Origin: Gammaproteobacteria bacterium
GTDB taxonomy: Bacteria > Pseudomonadota > Gammaproteobacteria > SZUA-229
Direction of reading: 5' to 3'
Length of the DNA: 48,206 nt
NCBI GenBank assembly: GCA_026195895.1
Contig: JAPHRO010000034.1
Span: forward strand, 1 to 48,206
Shown here: positions 7,389-15,869 of the stretch, one piece after another
How positions within the stretch are numbered: position 1 is the stretch's first letter
Layout of the letters: each line of letters opens with the position of its first letter
Notes under the pieces: generated by a model
What the model saw: the letters and a program-made list of their open reading frames with translations, nothing else
Database searches by the model: none
What the model was told of the DNA's origin: nothing
Made by a program: the position numbers and the translations under genes

Positions 7389-8345
7389 ATGGTTATTGAA
7401 GAAGTATTGGGCTTAATTTTTAATTTCTGGACCGGGCTGGCCGTATTAATCATTATTCTGGTCAAGTCCTCGATCAAGTTTGTGCCACAGAATCGGGCTT
7501 TTGTTGTTGAGCGATTTGGCAAGTACCACAAAACAATGACGGCTGGCCTCAATGTGCTTTTCCCCTTCATCGATAAAGTGGCTTATGACCAGTCATTAAA
7601 AGAACATGCTTTTGATGTACCCAGTCAGGCGGCGATTACCAAGGATAATATTTCCCTGGTGGTGGATGGCGTGTTGTATCTGAAATTACTCGATGCCTAC
7701 AAGGCCTCTTATGGGGTTGACGATTATGTGTACGCGGTCAGCCAGTTGGCGCAAACCACCATGCGTAGTGAAATTGGTAAAATTGATCTGGACAAAACCT
7801 TCGAGGAACGTGAAAGCCTGAATATAAATATTGTTAACGCGATCAACATGGCTTCAGAACCCTGGGGCGTACAGGTGATGCGTTATGAAATTAAGGATAT
7901 CGAACCGCCGCGGACTATTTTAGATGCCATGGAGCGCCAGATGAAGGCAGAGCGTGAAAAGCGCGCCACTATACTTGAGTCCGAAGGTCATCGGCAGTCG
8001 GCTATTAATGTGGCTGAGGGTGCCAAGCGGGCGCAGGTACTGGCTGCTGAAGCGGATAAGGCTGAACAGATCCTGCGAGCCGAGGGTGAAGCACAGGCGA
8101 TTATAGCCGTGGCCGATGCACAGGCGAAAGCACTGGATACCGTCGGCCAGGTGGCCAAAACGGTCGAAGGTCAAAAAGCGATTCAATTGAATCTTGCCGA
8201 CAGGGCTATCGAGGCAAAACATGCTATCGCTAAAGATTCGACTGTGGTGTTGTTGCCGGATGGTAACAGTAATGCGGCAGCGGTGGTGGCCGAAGCCATG
8301 ACCATTATTAATACGTTGAATAGCAATAAAGCCATCGACCAATAA
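7389..8345 (+). CDS. SPFH/band-7 (stomatin-like, paraslipin) membrane protein
   Basis: 318 residues: an N-terminal membrane anchor (about 10-27), the SPFH/band-7 domain ('FVPQNRAFVVERFGKYHKT' at about 31-49, 'LDKTFEERESLN', 'YEIKDIEPP'), then a long Ala/Glu-rich coiled coil (about 190-270) that drives oligomerisation. The conserved order and the neighbouring NfeD gene place it in the slipin/SLP-2/QmcA group, which form ring-like scaffolds in the membrane. RBS CAGAGGA precedes the ATG. It is the first gene of a two-gene operon with nfeD (14-bp gap). Confidence 0.93.
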   Translation: MVIEEVLGLIFNFWTGLAVLIIILVKSSIKFVPQNRAFVVERFGKYHKTMTAGLNVLFPFIDKVAYDQSLKEHAFDVPSQAAITKDNISLVVDGVLYLKLLDAYKASYGVDDYVYAVSQLAQTTMRSEIGKIDLDKTFEERESLNINIVNAINMASEPWGVQVMRYEIKDIEPPRTILDAMERQMKAEREKRATILESEGHRQSAINVAEGAKRAQVLAAEADKAEQILRAEGEAQAIIAVADAQAKALDTVGQVAKTVEGQKAIQLNLADRAIEAKHAIAKDSTVVLLPDGNSNAAAVVAEAMTIINTLNSNKAIDQ

Positions 8346-8359
8346 TTTAGGAGTGCAAT

Positions 8360-8836
8360 ATGATTGCTGATTATATTGTCAGTCACCAGGCGGAGTTCTG
8401 GCTCGCATTAGGTTTTGCAATGCTGGTAATTGAAGTGGTGACCGGTTTTACCACCGGCGTATTTTTGTTCGGCGGGCTGGGCGCGCTGACAACTGGAGCC
8501 TTAATGAGTTTTGGTGTTTTGCCTGAAACCTGGATTGCGGGAGTTTCCTGTACCGGTATTAGCTCGGGAATCATTACCTGGCTGCTGTGGAAGCCATTGA
8601 AAAAATTGCAGAATGACCGGCCGGCAACAAAAGACAATAGCAGCGATCTGGTCGGGTATGAATTTGTTGTAGACAGTGACATTACACTGAGTAAACCGGG
8701 CAGGACCCATTACTCGGGCATTAGCTGGAAAGTTGAAATTGATAAGGATGCAGGTATTGATACTATTTCGACAGGACAAAGGGTGTCGGTTAGCTCGGTT
8801 GAAGTGGGCGTATTTAAAGTTAAACTGTTATCGTAA
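8360..8836 (+). CDS. NfeD family membrane protein (short form, YbbK-like)
   Basis: 158 residues: a cluster of hydrophobic segments in the first half (about 12-75) with the glycine-rich 'LFGGLGALTTGAL', a basic loop 'WKPLKKLQ', then a soluble OB-fold tail (about 95-158, 'VGYEFVVDSDI' to 'VGVFKVKL'). NfeD proteins partner SPFH proteins and are almost always encoded beside them, as here. This is the short form without a ClpP-like protease. RBS TAGGAGT is strong. Confidence 0.9.
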   Translation: MIADYIVSHQAEFWLALGFAMLVIEVVTGFTTGVFLFGGLGALTTGALMSFGVLPETWIAGVSCTGISSGIITWLLWKPLKKLQNDRPATKDNSSDLVGYEFVVDSDITLSKPGRTHYSGISWKVEIDKDAGIDTISTGQRVSVSSVEVGVFKVKLLS

Positions 8837-8968
8837 ATGTTGATTTACGCGCCGGCCGGTGGATATGTTTCAGTGATTAAAGTGACTGACTATTTGTTTG
8901 CACAGGTTCCGGTTGCTGATACCGAATAAGGACGGTGCGGATGATTCAATACTCAGTAGGAGCCATGC

Positions 8969-9925
8969 ATGGATTTTAAAGACTATTACCAGATCATGGA
9001 TGTCAAAAAAGATGCCAGTCAGGATGAAATTAAACGTGCCTATAAAAAGCTGGCACGCAAATATCACCCTGATGTCAGCAAGGAGTCTAATGCTGAAGTG
9101 CGTTTCAAAGAACTGGGTGAAGCCTACCAGGTGCTCAAGGACCCTGAAAAACGTGCCGCTTACGACCAGCTTGGCAAAAACTGGCAAGCGGGTCAGGATT
9201 TTAATCCACCACCTGACTGGGATGCCGGTTTTGAATTCAGCGGTGGTGATTTTGCTGGTGATAGCGCGGGTTACACCGATTACAGTGATTTCTTTGAATC
9301 ATTATTTGGCCACGGCTTTGGCTCGGTTCATCAAGGGCGTCAACAGGGTGGCTATCGAGCGCGCGGAGAGGATCATCACGCCAAAGTGGTGATTGATCTG
9401 GAAGATGCCTACCAGGGAGCGACGCGTAGTATTGTTTTGCAGGCACCGGAGCTGGATAGCAGCGGTCACGTCATCAACAAACAACGCACCCTGAATGTCA
9501 AAATTCCCAAAGGCGTTAAGCAGGGACAGCGTATTCGTCTAAGTGGTCAGGGATCGCCCGGCATGGGCGGTGGGCCTGCTGGCGATCTTTATCTGATCAT
9601 CGAGTTCAGGCCTGACAGCATGTTCCGCGTTGATGGCCATGATGTTTATCTTGATCTGCCGGTTACGCCATGGGAAGCGGCACTGGGCGCAAGCGTTAAG
9701 GTGCCCACGCCCGTGGGACCGGTTGATTTAAAAATTGCAGCTGGCACCCCTGGCGGACGCAAGCTGCGTTTAAAAGGGCGTGGCATTCCTGCCAGTACAC
9801 CCGGCGATCTTTATGTGATAACGCAAATTACCTTACCGCCCGCCGATAGCGACGCCGCCAAAGCCCTGTACCAGAAAATGGCGCAGGAACTTGCGTATAA
9901 CCCGCGCAGTAAATTAGGAGTGTAG
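8969..9925 (+). CDS. cbpA: DnaJ-type co-chaperone CbpA (curved DNA-binding protein)
   Basis: 318 residues: J domain at 1-70 with the HPD motif at 33-35 (KYHPDVSKE), a Gly/Phe-rich linker (about 75-125) and two beta-barrel substrate-binding subdomains ('RIRLSGQGSPG', 'LRLKGRGIP') without the DnaJ zinc finger. This is the CbpA architecture. It activates DnaK ATPase and also binds curved DNA. The cbpM gene follows after 5 bp, confirming the identification. RBS GTAGGAG upstream of the ATG at 8969. Confidence 0.94.
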   Translation: MDFKDYYQIMDVKKDASQDEIKRAYKKLARKYHPDVSKESNAEVRFKELGEAYQVLKDPEKRAAYDQLGKNWQAGQDFNPPPDWDAGFEFSGGDFAGDSAGYTDYSDFFESLFGHGFGSVHQGRQQGGYRARGEDHHAKVVIDLEDAYQGATRSIVLQAPELDSSGHVINKQRTLNVKIPKGVKQGQRIRLSGQGSPGMGGGPAGDLYLIIEFRPDSMFRVDGHDVYLDLPVTPWEAALGASVKVPTPVGPVDLKIAAGTPGGRKLRLKGRGIPASTPGDLYVITQITLPPADSDAAKALYQKMAQELAYNPRSKLGV

Positions 9926-9930
9926 CCACC

Positions 9931-10248
9931 ATGACTCAGAAAATACTGAATGGGATTTTACTTGATGAACAAACCGAACTGTCCTTGCATGATCTTTGCG
10001 TGGCCTGTTCAAGTTCTGAACAATGGATTATCGAACTGGTTGAAGAAGGCGCGCTGGAACCGGTTAATCTACACACGACGAGCTATCAGCAAACGGAATG
10101 GCGATTTTCAGCCGACAGTTTGCAAAAAGTGCATACAGCTATGCGATTACAACGTGATCTGAGCATTAATCTTGCCGGGGTTGCTCTGGCGCTGGACCTG
10201 CTCGAGGAAATTGAGGCGCTGGAAACTCGATTGAAATGCCTGAAATAA
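9931..10248 (+). CDS. cbpM: Chaperone modulator CbpM
   Basis: 105 residues, the usual length. MerR-like N-terminal fold ('LSLHDLCVACSSSEQWIIEL') and a C-terminal helical coiled stretch ('LALDLLEEIEALETRLK'). CbpM binds the J domain of CbpA and inhibits both its co-chaperone and DNA-binding activities. It is translated with cbpA: the ribosome site AGGAGTGTAG overlaps the cbpA stop. A strong palindromic terminator follows. Confidence 0.92.
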   Translation: MTQKILNGILLDEQTELSLHDLCVACSSSEQWIIELVEEGALEPVNLHTTSYQQTEWRFSADSLQKVHTAMRLQRDLSINLAGVALALDLLEEIEALETRLKCLK

Positions 10249-10288
10249 GTGGTGTTCGTTAATGTCAGTCGGTAGAAGAACAAAAAGC

Positions 10289-10326
10289 TGGCAAAAGCGG
10301 GATCAAATTTGATCCCGCTTTTGCCA
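10289..10326. terminator. Bidirectional terminator, 38-bp perfect palindrome
   Basis: The stretch 10289-10326 is self-complementary over its whole length: TGGCAAAAGCGGGATCAAA followed by its exact reverse complement. A-rich and T-rich stem ends flank a GC core. It separates cbpM (plus) from the DUF2202 lipoprotein gene (minus), so it can serve both. Confidence 0.85.
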
Positions 10327-10336
10327 ATTGAAATAA

Positions 10337-10999
10337 TTATCTACCGGTTTCCGTCGGTGTATTGATGATCGCATCATAAGCTTGCTGTGAAAGATACTGT
10401 GGTGTGTAGTCGAGACCCTGGTTTGCCAGTTGTCTCACATACGCTCGCAGATGATTGCGTGACCCTTTCAGTAGTGATTCATAAACCAGTTTTATGTCCT
10501 GGTTATCTACCAGCAGCAATGCCTGTTCAATATCAAGAATGTCGGTTTCTTCAATGGTGGTGCCGGCGAGCAGGCCATCAATTAAGCTTATTGAACCCGA
10601 AGCAATCAACGCGTCATACAGGGCCTGCAATGACTGATCTACAAAAACCCCCGTATCATTGCTGCCCACTGGATCAGCAATCTGGTATCGATTTAATAGT
10701 AACAATACCGCATTAGTGTGCTGTTGCTCGCTATCGGCAATATTGTTGAAAATATTTAAATTCCAGATTGCATAAAGATGCAGATAGACATCTCGCGCCA
10801 GTTTTTCTTCCTCCCGCATGAATAGCAGGCTGGCTTCTTCTTCGCTGGATATGGCTTCGAGAGGAAGTGCTGAAATTTTTTCTTCAATAGTCTCATCTGC
10901 ACTGGCTTCCAATGAGTTCAGCGTGTCTTCATTACAGCCAGTTAGCAGTATTGAGGAAATTAATAATGGAAATAATAGCGTGGTTTTCAGATTGTTCAC
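10337..10999 (-). CDS. DUF2202 ferritin-like lipoprotein
   Basis: 220 residues from the GTG at 10999, which has AAGGGTG at good spacing; a GTG at 11008 lies too close to it. A lipoprotein signal is present (LLISSILLTGC). The mature part is helical with 'SSEEEASLLFMREEEKLARD' and 'ADSEQQHTNAVLLLLNRY', providing Glu and ExxH-type residues expected of a ferritin-like di-iron four-helix bundle, the DUF2202 family. Function is unknown; an iron- or oxygen-related role is inferred from the fold. It would be anchored in the inner or outer membrane facing the periplasm. Confidence 0.8.
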   Translation of the reverse strand: MNNLKTTLLFPLLISSILLTGCNEDTLNSLEASADETIEEKISALPLEAISSEEEASLLFMREEEKLARDVYLHLYAIWNLNIFNNIADSEQQHTNAVLLLLNRYQIADPVGSNDTGVFVDQSLQALYDALIASGSISLIDGLLAGTTIEETDILDIEQALLLVDNQDIKLVYESLLKGSRNHLRAYVRQLANQGLDYTPQYLSQQAYDAIINTPTETGR

Positions 11000-11428
11000 A
11001 ATAAGCACCCTTAAATATTATATTGTTTAGTCACATGTTGGTGGCATCGGAATTCCAGCGGCGAGTTACTAATTTTTATCCATGAATAATAGCGAATTCA
11101 GGATTTGAAATTTGCGCAACGGCCTGGATAAATGTTTTTCCGTTGAATGCCCTTAATATACGTCTTTAACAGGACTTACACGCTCTGGCTGAATAATGGG
11201 TTCCATGGGAAATCAGTGATAGATCACAGTTTTCACTCGTTCTGCCGCGTCACGGAATTGCCGATATGCAGGCTATTCAAAAACTGGTGAGGGCGTTTGC
11301 CGGCCACGTTGGGTGTTGGTAATGACAGGTAGCCAGCTGATTTTCCAGTATTTAAGATAAAGCTGTGATCTTGTTCTATTAGACCAGTATAATTCTCTAT
11401 TTGTACTATTCGATGACGGAAATGAAAC
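11000..11428. other. Intergenic region without an identified gene
   Basis: 429 bp between two divergent genes. No gene or clear hairpin seen. A short plus-strand open stretch around 11207-11336 (ends 'FAGHVGCW') has no ribosome site and no family I recognise. Promoters for both flanking genes must lie here. Confidence 0.4.
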
Positions 11429-12301
11429 GTGAGTAAAGAAATATTTGTTTTTGAGCTTAACCAGAAAAGCTTTGATCAGGCGGTGTTATTGAATTCGCAT
11501 AAGATTCCCGTGATCGTTGAGTTTATGGGCGTCTGGTCTGGTCCCTGTGTCGCCATGGATAATTTGTTTACCCGTCTGGCCCAGGAGTTTGCCGAACAGT
11601 TTGTTTTTGCCAAAGTGGATATAGATGAACAGGCTGAACTGGTAAAAGAATATAATGTAGAAAATGTACCTGCCCTGATGGTGTTTAAAGATGGCAAGCT
11701 GGCGCGTACCGAAGTGGGTGAAATGAAAGAAGCCGAGGCCCGTGCCCTGCTAAAAGATTTTGGCGTGTTCCATGAATCTGATTTGATGCGTGAGCAGGCC
11801 CGTGAAAAACACCTGGCCGGTGATACACCGGCCGCCATACTGCAGCTCACCGAAGCGATAAAAGCCGATCCATCAAACCCTCGTGTGGCCATGGATATGG
11901 TACAAATATTTATCGACATCGGGGATATAGAGCAGGCGGATGGTTTATATTCTCGATTGCCTGAGTCAGCACGGGAAACTGAAATGGGTAAGTCCTTAAG
12001 CGGTCAACTGAGCTTTGCCAGGCTCGCGGCTAAAACCGATGATATGGAAACACTACTTGGCAAACTGGCAACCAATGCAAATGATCATGCTGCACGATTT
12101 GATTTATCAATTCGTCAAATTGCACAATATCAATATCAGGAAGCTATCGATAATTTATTTTATATTCAACAGCAAGATGCTGAATATAAAGCAGGGGCCG
12201 CAAAAGAGATGATCGTTACTGTAACCAATATGATTGCTCCGGTGAATAATGGACTGGCGCAGGAAATACGCCGCAAACTGGCTAATTTTCTGGCGGAATA
12301 A
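11429..12301 (+). CDS. cnoX: Thioredoxin-TPR protein, CnoX/YbbN family
   Basis: 290 residues: thioredoxin fold at about 5-112 and tetratricopeptide repeats at about 115-285. The usual WCGPC active site reads WSGPC (36-40), so the first catalytic Cys is Ser37 and only Cys40 remains. E. coli CnoX (YbbN) likewise lacks a CxxC pair; it is a chaperedoxin that protects proteins from hypochlorous acid damage and passes them to GroEL or DnaK. The start is GTG at 11429 with GGAA upstream. The lytic-transglycosylase-like gene follows after 13 bp. Confidence 0.88.
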   Translation: MSKEIFVFELNQKSFDQAVLLNSHKIPVIVEFMGVWSGPCVAMDNLFTRLAQEFAEQFVFAKVDIDEQAELVKEYNVENVPALMVFKDGKLARTEVGEMKEAEARALLKDFGVFHESDLMREQAREKHLAGDTPAAILQLTEAIKADPSNPRVAMDMVQIFIDIGDIEQADGLYSRLPESARETEMGKSLSGQLSFARLAAKTDDMETLLGKLATNANDHAARFDLSIRQIAQYQYQEAIDNLFYIQQQDAEYKAGAAKEMIVTVTNMIAPVNNGLAQEIRRKLANFLAE

Positions 12302-12314
12302 TCTGTAGAACGGC

Positions 12315-12941
12315 ATGATCAACAAGGCTTTAATTTCTATCGTCGCTATGCTGTTATCAGCAATGTTGCTGTCGTTAACGGCCTGTTCCACTAATCCACC
12401 CAAAAATATCAATAATAGCTGCGATATTTTCTTTGAAAAAGATGACTGGTATGACGCTGCCAAAGACAGCTATGAGAAATGGGGTGTGCCGATTCATGTG
12501 CAGTTAGCGATCATCCATCAGGAATCACGTTTTCGATATGATGCGCAAACTGAGATGGAATATTTTTTATGGATTATTCCCATCGGCAGAAAATCAGATG
12601 CCTATGGTTATGCACAGGTAAAAGATGCCACCTGGGACTGGTATATTAAACAGACTGGTAACAGCGGGGCAGACCGGGATGATTTTGACGATGCCGTTGA
12701 TTTTATTGGCTGGTATGGCAACTACACTCATAACAAGCTGGGGATCTCAAAATGGGATGCCTATAACCAGTACCTGGCATACCATGAAGGCCATGGCGGT
12801 TTTAAGCGCAGGACTTATCTGCAAAAAAAGTGGCTAATTAAAGTCGCTCAAAAAGTAAAAAAACGCGCCAGCCAATACCATACGCAATTATCCAGATGCC
12901 AGGCCAGCCTCGAATCCTCATGGTCGTTGTGGCCATTTTGA
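12315..12941 (+). CDS. Lytic transglycosylase-like lipoprotein (SLT fold)
   Basis: 208 residues with lipobox LTAC (Cys24). 'VQLAIIHQESRF' supplies the likely catalytic glutamate (Glu70), followed by 'DAYGYAQVKDATWDWY' and 'YLAYHEGHGGF', which match the GLMQ-like and YNxG-like positions of SLT-type peptidoglycan lytic transglycosylases. It would cleave or sense peptidoglycan at the outer membrane's inner face. RBS is weak (GAACGG). Follows cnoX closely and precedes ybaN by 9 bp, so a three-gene operon is likely. Confidence 0.8.
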   Translation: MINKALISIVAMLLSAMLLSLTACSTNPPKNINNSCDIFFEKDDWYDAAKDSYEKWGVPIHVQLAIIHQESRFRYDAQTEMEYFLWIIPIGRKSDAYGYAQVKDATWDWYIKQTGNSGADRDDFDDAVDFIGWYGNYTHNKLGISKWDAYNQYLAYHEGHGGFKRRTYLQKKWLIKVAQKVKKRASQYHTQLSRCQASLESSWSLWPF

Positions 12942-12950
12942 GTTAAGCCT

Positions 12951-13358
12951 ATGAAACAGCAATCCATTCGAATTCTGCTTATTATTGCCGGCTGGTTTTT
13001 TATTGTGCTGGGTGTCATCGGCATCTTCCTTCCGCTGCTCCCGACCACGGTATTTATTTTGCTGGCGGCGGCCTGTTTTGCCCGTTCATCAGATCATTTT
13101 CATGACTGGTTAATATCGCATCCACAGTTTGGTGAAATTCTAAAAAGCTATCAATCAGGGCGAGGCATTGAGCGGCGAGTTAGAAATAGAGCGATTGCAG
13201 TGATGTGGTTTTTTATGTCTATATCGATGCTAATTATTTACCAGGTCTGGAGTACGGTGCTGTTAATAACCACAGGTCTTTTAGTGACCCTGTATTTAAT
13301 AAGACTGCCGGTGTATCAGCCAATAGAGAAGCTGAATGCTGAGAAAGAAAAAAATTAA
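12951..13358 (+). CDS. ybaN: YbaN family inner-membrane protein (DUF454)
   Basis: 135 residues. 'GWFFIVLGVIGIFLPLLPTT' and 'FILLAAACFARSSDHFHDWL' followed by 'HPQFG' are the DUF454/YbaN signature. Two or three pairs of membrane helices are predicted. Function is unknown. It is the last gene in the cnoX - transglycosylase - ybaN run. Confidence 0.88.
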   Translation: MKQQSIRILLIIAGWFFIVLGVIGIFLPLLPTTVFILLAAACFARSSDHFHDWLISHPQFGEILKSYQSGRGIERRVRNRAIAVMWFFMSISMLIIYQVWSTVLLITTGLLVTLYLIRLPVYQPIEKLNAEKEKN

Positions 13359-13563
13359 GCTTGTTAATATTTAGATATCAATAGTGTTGCTTATCTGTTC
13401 AGAGTAGTGTTTATAGTTAGCGTTGCCGAGTATGTTTATCGAATCCAGAATAAGTGGCTGCTCATTTTATGAAGTTGGTAACTCATCTTTATGATTTTTA
13501 ATATTTTGACTTGTCTGCTGCTTTCGATTTAAAGGCAATAGATCAAAATCAGGTAACATAGTG

Positions 13564-13580
13564 ATATTATTTAATAATAT
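13564..13580. promoter_or_regulatory. AT-rich inverted repeat ahead of the SnoaL-like gene
   Basis: ATATTATT-T-AATAATAT is a perfect 8-bp dyad 30 bp before the ATG at 13611. It could be an operator or simply AT-rich promoter DNA. Confidence 0.25.
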
Positions 13581-13610
13581 AAAACTTTTAACTTATCGGA
13601 ATTAATACTA

Positions 13611-13973
13611 ATGGCTGATTATCAATGGATTAAACAATTGTTCGCGGCAATAGATAACAGGGATGCCAAAGCATTCGTGAAATATATATCGGCGGCAGGA
13701 ACTTTCCGCTTTGGCAATATGCCACCGGTAGCAGGCAGAGAAAATATCGAAAAATTTGTGGCTGGGTTTTTTCAGTCAATAGAAGCGGTCTCGCATGAGC
13801 TAATAGATATCTGGGAGGTTCCGGAGGGACGTGTTTGTCATGGCCTGGTTTCATATACCCGGAAAAATGGCACGATGCTAACAGTGCCATTTGCAAATGT
13901 TCTCAAAGGTGAACAGAAAAATATTACCGAATATCTTATATTTGCAGATACTTCAGGTTTATACGATCAATAA
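13611..13973 (+). CDS. SnoaL-like / NTF2-fold protein
   Basis: 120 residues, the size of a single NTF2-like cone. 'WIKQLFAAIDNRDAKAFVKY' and 'GTFRFGNMPPVAGRENIEKF' followed by 'FFQSIEAVSHELIDIWEVPE' is the SnoaL-like pattern. These proteins act as small isomerases, cyclases or ligand-binding domains; the substrate cannot be deduced. It stands alone, with about 250 bp on each side free of genes. Confidence 0.8.
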   Translation: MADYQWIKQLFAAIDNRDAKAFVKYISAAGTFRFGNMPPVAGRENIEKFVAGFFQSIEAVSHELIDIWEVPEGRVCHGLVSYTRKNGTMLTVPFANVLKGEQKNITEYLIFADTSGLYDQ

Positions 13974-14243
13974 GGTAAATGGCGGCCCGTCTCTCAGCTT
14001 TCGGTAAAGTTTCCATTGGCTTTGTGGATGCCTTTCGGTGTGCTATGGCCGTGTGGCGGAGCTTTTCAGTGTCGCGTGTTAACCGGCGTTTTTGATAGTC
14101 TCGTTATCAGTAAAGACAGGAGACAATTTAATATAAAGTATTGTTATGGAAAGATCTGAGCAGGGCACCGGTATGATCCAGCGAATAAAAAACTGATTGT
14201 ATCCAGACATCGAAAAGTTGGAATAATACTCGTTGTTACAGAA

Positions 14244-15029
14244 TTATGCTTTGGATAAGCTAACAATCTTCTCATTACTTGAAATAATAGTGCGGGCCAT
14301 ATCTTCAACCAGTTTAGCCATGGTGTCAGGCCTGCTTGAGAGTAATTCTTTAAACTGTGTGCTGGGCACTACCAGTACTGAACACTGGGATTCGGCTTTT
14401 ACCGTAGCGGTCCTCGGAGTGTCAGTTAAAGCGGCTATAGCACCGAACACCTCATCGCGTTTTATCTCACCAACCACGGTCTCTCCAACGAGTACCTGGG
14501 CAGAGCCAGACATGAGGGTAAATACATCATTATCTTTAGAACCTTGCTGAATAATTGTTGCGCCCTTATCAAAATGGCGTATTACAGGATGAAATTGCTG
14601 TTCCTGTTTTTTGTGGTGGCACATGAGAATTTGATAGCTCTGGATGAGATTCATTAAATATTGCGTCCAAGCCTGATGTCTGGTGTCATCAGCTCGGATA
14701 TATTCCAGCAACTGTAGACCATCATACTCGTCAACAGTAATGGCAAAGTCGGTGGTTATTTTTGTCGGCTTGCTTTGTAATAGAGTATCAGCGCCGACCA
14801 GATCGCCGGGTTCATAATTTATGATGACATTATTGTGATAGCTTTCTTTTAATATGCCCTGTTTGATTACATATAGAGATTTTGTAGTGTTGCATTCAAC
14901 GGTGCTTTCAGAGGGCAGGATCAGGTCACTGGTTTTTACAGGTGCATCTTCCAGAAATACCTGGCTCAAGTCATAGCAGTTTTGCCAGAGCTGGGTACAT
15001 TCTTCGAGGGTGGTGTCATCTGTATACAT
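14244..15029 (-). CDS. Cyclic nucleotide-binding domain protein without a DNA-binding domain
   Basis: 261 residues. The C-terminal half (about 145-250) is a full cyclic-nucleotide-binding fold: 'FDKGATIIQQGSKDNDVFTL' , 'GEIKRDEVFGAIAALTDTPR' with the FG-x-x-A-A-L-x-x-x-P-R phosphate-binding cassette shape. The N-terminal half (about 30-120) looks like a second, degenerate copy ('YVIKQGILKE', 'YEPGDLVGADTLL'). No helix-turn-helix follows, so this is not a Crp/Fnr transcription factor but a stand-alone sensor. No TM. Divergent from the SOR-like gene at 15278 across 248 bp. Ligand (cAMP, cGMP or other) unknown. Confidence 0.8.
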   Translation of the reverse strand: MYTDDTTLEECTQLWQNCYDLSQVFLEDAPVKTSDLILPSESTVECNTTKSLYVIKQGILKESYHNNVIINYEPGDLVGADTLLQSKPTKITTDFAITVDEYDGLQLLEYIRADDTRHQAWTQYLMNLIQSYQILMCHHKKQEQQFHPVIRHFDKGATIIQQGSKDNDVFTLMSGSAQVLVGETVVGEIKRDEVFGAIAALTDTPRTATVKAESQCSVLVVPSTQFKELLSSRPDTMAKLVEDMARTIISSNEKIVSLSKA

Positions 15030-15277
15030 AAAAATACCATGCTTGGGTTAGGATAATTCATTAAAGGGTTCGGTTAGCAGAACAGGGTTTGCTTTTTAAG
15101 TATAGTTTGAATATATCTGAATTTTCGGTATCTCATTAAGGTTAATCGCATATCTAATTGATGTAGTTTAAAAACAATACATTTATTATGTTTTTATGGG
15201 GTTATTATGAGCTTGTATTTATATATTTTGACGTTATATTAAATATTATTAATATCTATCCCCCCAGGAGATTAATT

Positions 15278-15667
15278 ATGTTTCATCCAATAGAAATACC
15301 GTTTGGTTGTGTGATGTTGTTTAACGTGGTGAAGCTCAAAGAGGGCGTCACCATTGAAGATGTTGAAATGGAATTAGGTGAAATGTGCAATGTGGTTAAA
15401 AACACCTATGGCGATGATAATGGTGGTTTTATCGGTGGCCAGGTATACAAATATACGGGATTTATTTCAGATGAGGGTTCTGTTGCGCCTAAAGAAAGAA
15501 CGTCTGACGATCATCTTGCCATTGTGACCTACTGGAAATCTTTTGAGCAACATGAGAAATCCCATGCCGATGCTATTTTCAATGAAAAATTCAGTGCATT
15601 AGCTGAAAAATGTCAGGAGACTTATGAAACCGGCTATGAAATGTTGTGGCAGGGTGTTCCTGAATAG
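15278..15667 (+). CDS. Single-domain dimeric alpha-beta barrel protein resembling sulfur oxygenase reductase
   Basis: 129 residues from the ATG at 15278, chosen for its strong ribosome site (CCCAGGAGATT); an upstream ATG in frame at 15188 has none. The fold looks like a ferredoxin-like (ABM-type) domain. It shows 'YWKSFEQHEKSHADAIF' (85-101) and 'YEMLWQGVPE' (120-129), strikingly like the SOR segment 'FWKDWKDHEEMH' and its 'MIWGPWEP'. From memory of Acidianus SOR, its Cys31, His86, His90 and Glu114 would correspond to Cys37, His92, His96 and Glu129 here. SOR is about 309 residues; this is less than half. The alignment is by eye, so a generic antibiotic-biosynthesis-monooxygenase-like protein is the alternative. 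Confidence 0.55.
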   Translation: MFHPIEIPFGCVMLFNVVKLKEGVTIEDVEMELGEMCNVVKNTYGDDNGGFIGGQVYKYTGFISDEGSVAPKERTSDDHLAIVTYWKSFEQHEKSHADAIFNEKFSALAEKCQETYETGYEMLWQGVPE

Positions 15668-15695
15668 TAAGTCATCAGGAGTCGAGCTTGAAAAC

Positions 15696-15733
15696 ATCAG
15701 GAGCTGATCACTGATTAGCTCCTGATATTTTTT
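15696..15733 (+). terminator. Rho-independent terminator after the SOR-like gene
   Basis: ATCAGGAGCT (15696-15705) pairs with AGCTCCTGAT (15717-15726), followed by ATTTTTT. It isolates the SOR-like gene as a single-gene transcript. Confidence 0.88.
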
Positions 15734-15869
15734 CCAATCTGATCCAGTTACTCATCATTTCTTCCAAAAAAACAGCTCGAGAAGAAATCTGAAATACAGT
15801 AAAATAAAAAAATATCAGGCCATGCTAGCGGGCCATTGATTAATCAAATGATAAAAAAAAGGAATCATC

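Noticed and set aside
11207-11336. Short plus-strand open stretch ending 'FAGHVGCW'
   Set aside because: No start with ribosome site and no family match I can make; could be a gene remnant but is not supported.
15188-15277. Longer 159-residue version of the SOR-like protein
   Set aside because: The added 30 residues have no ribosome site upstream, while the ATG at 15278 has a strong AGGAG.
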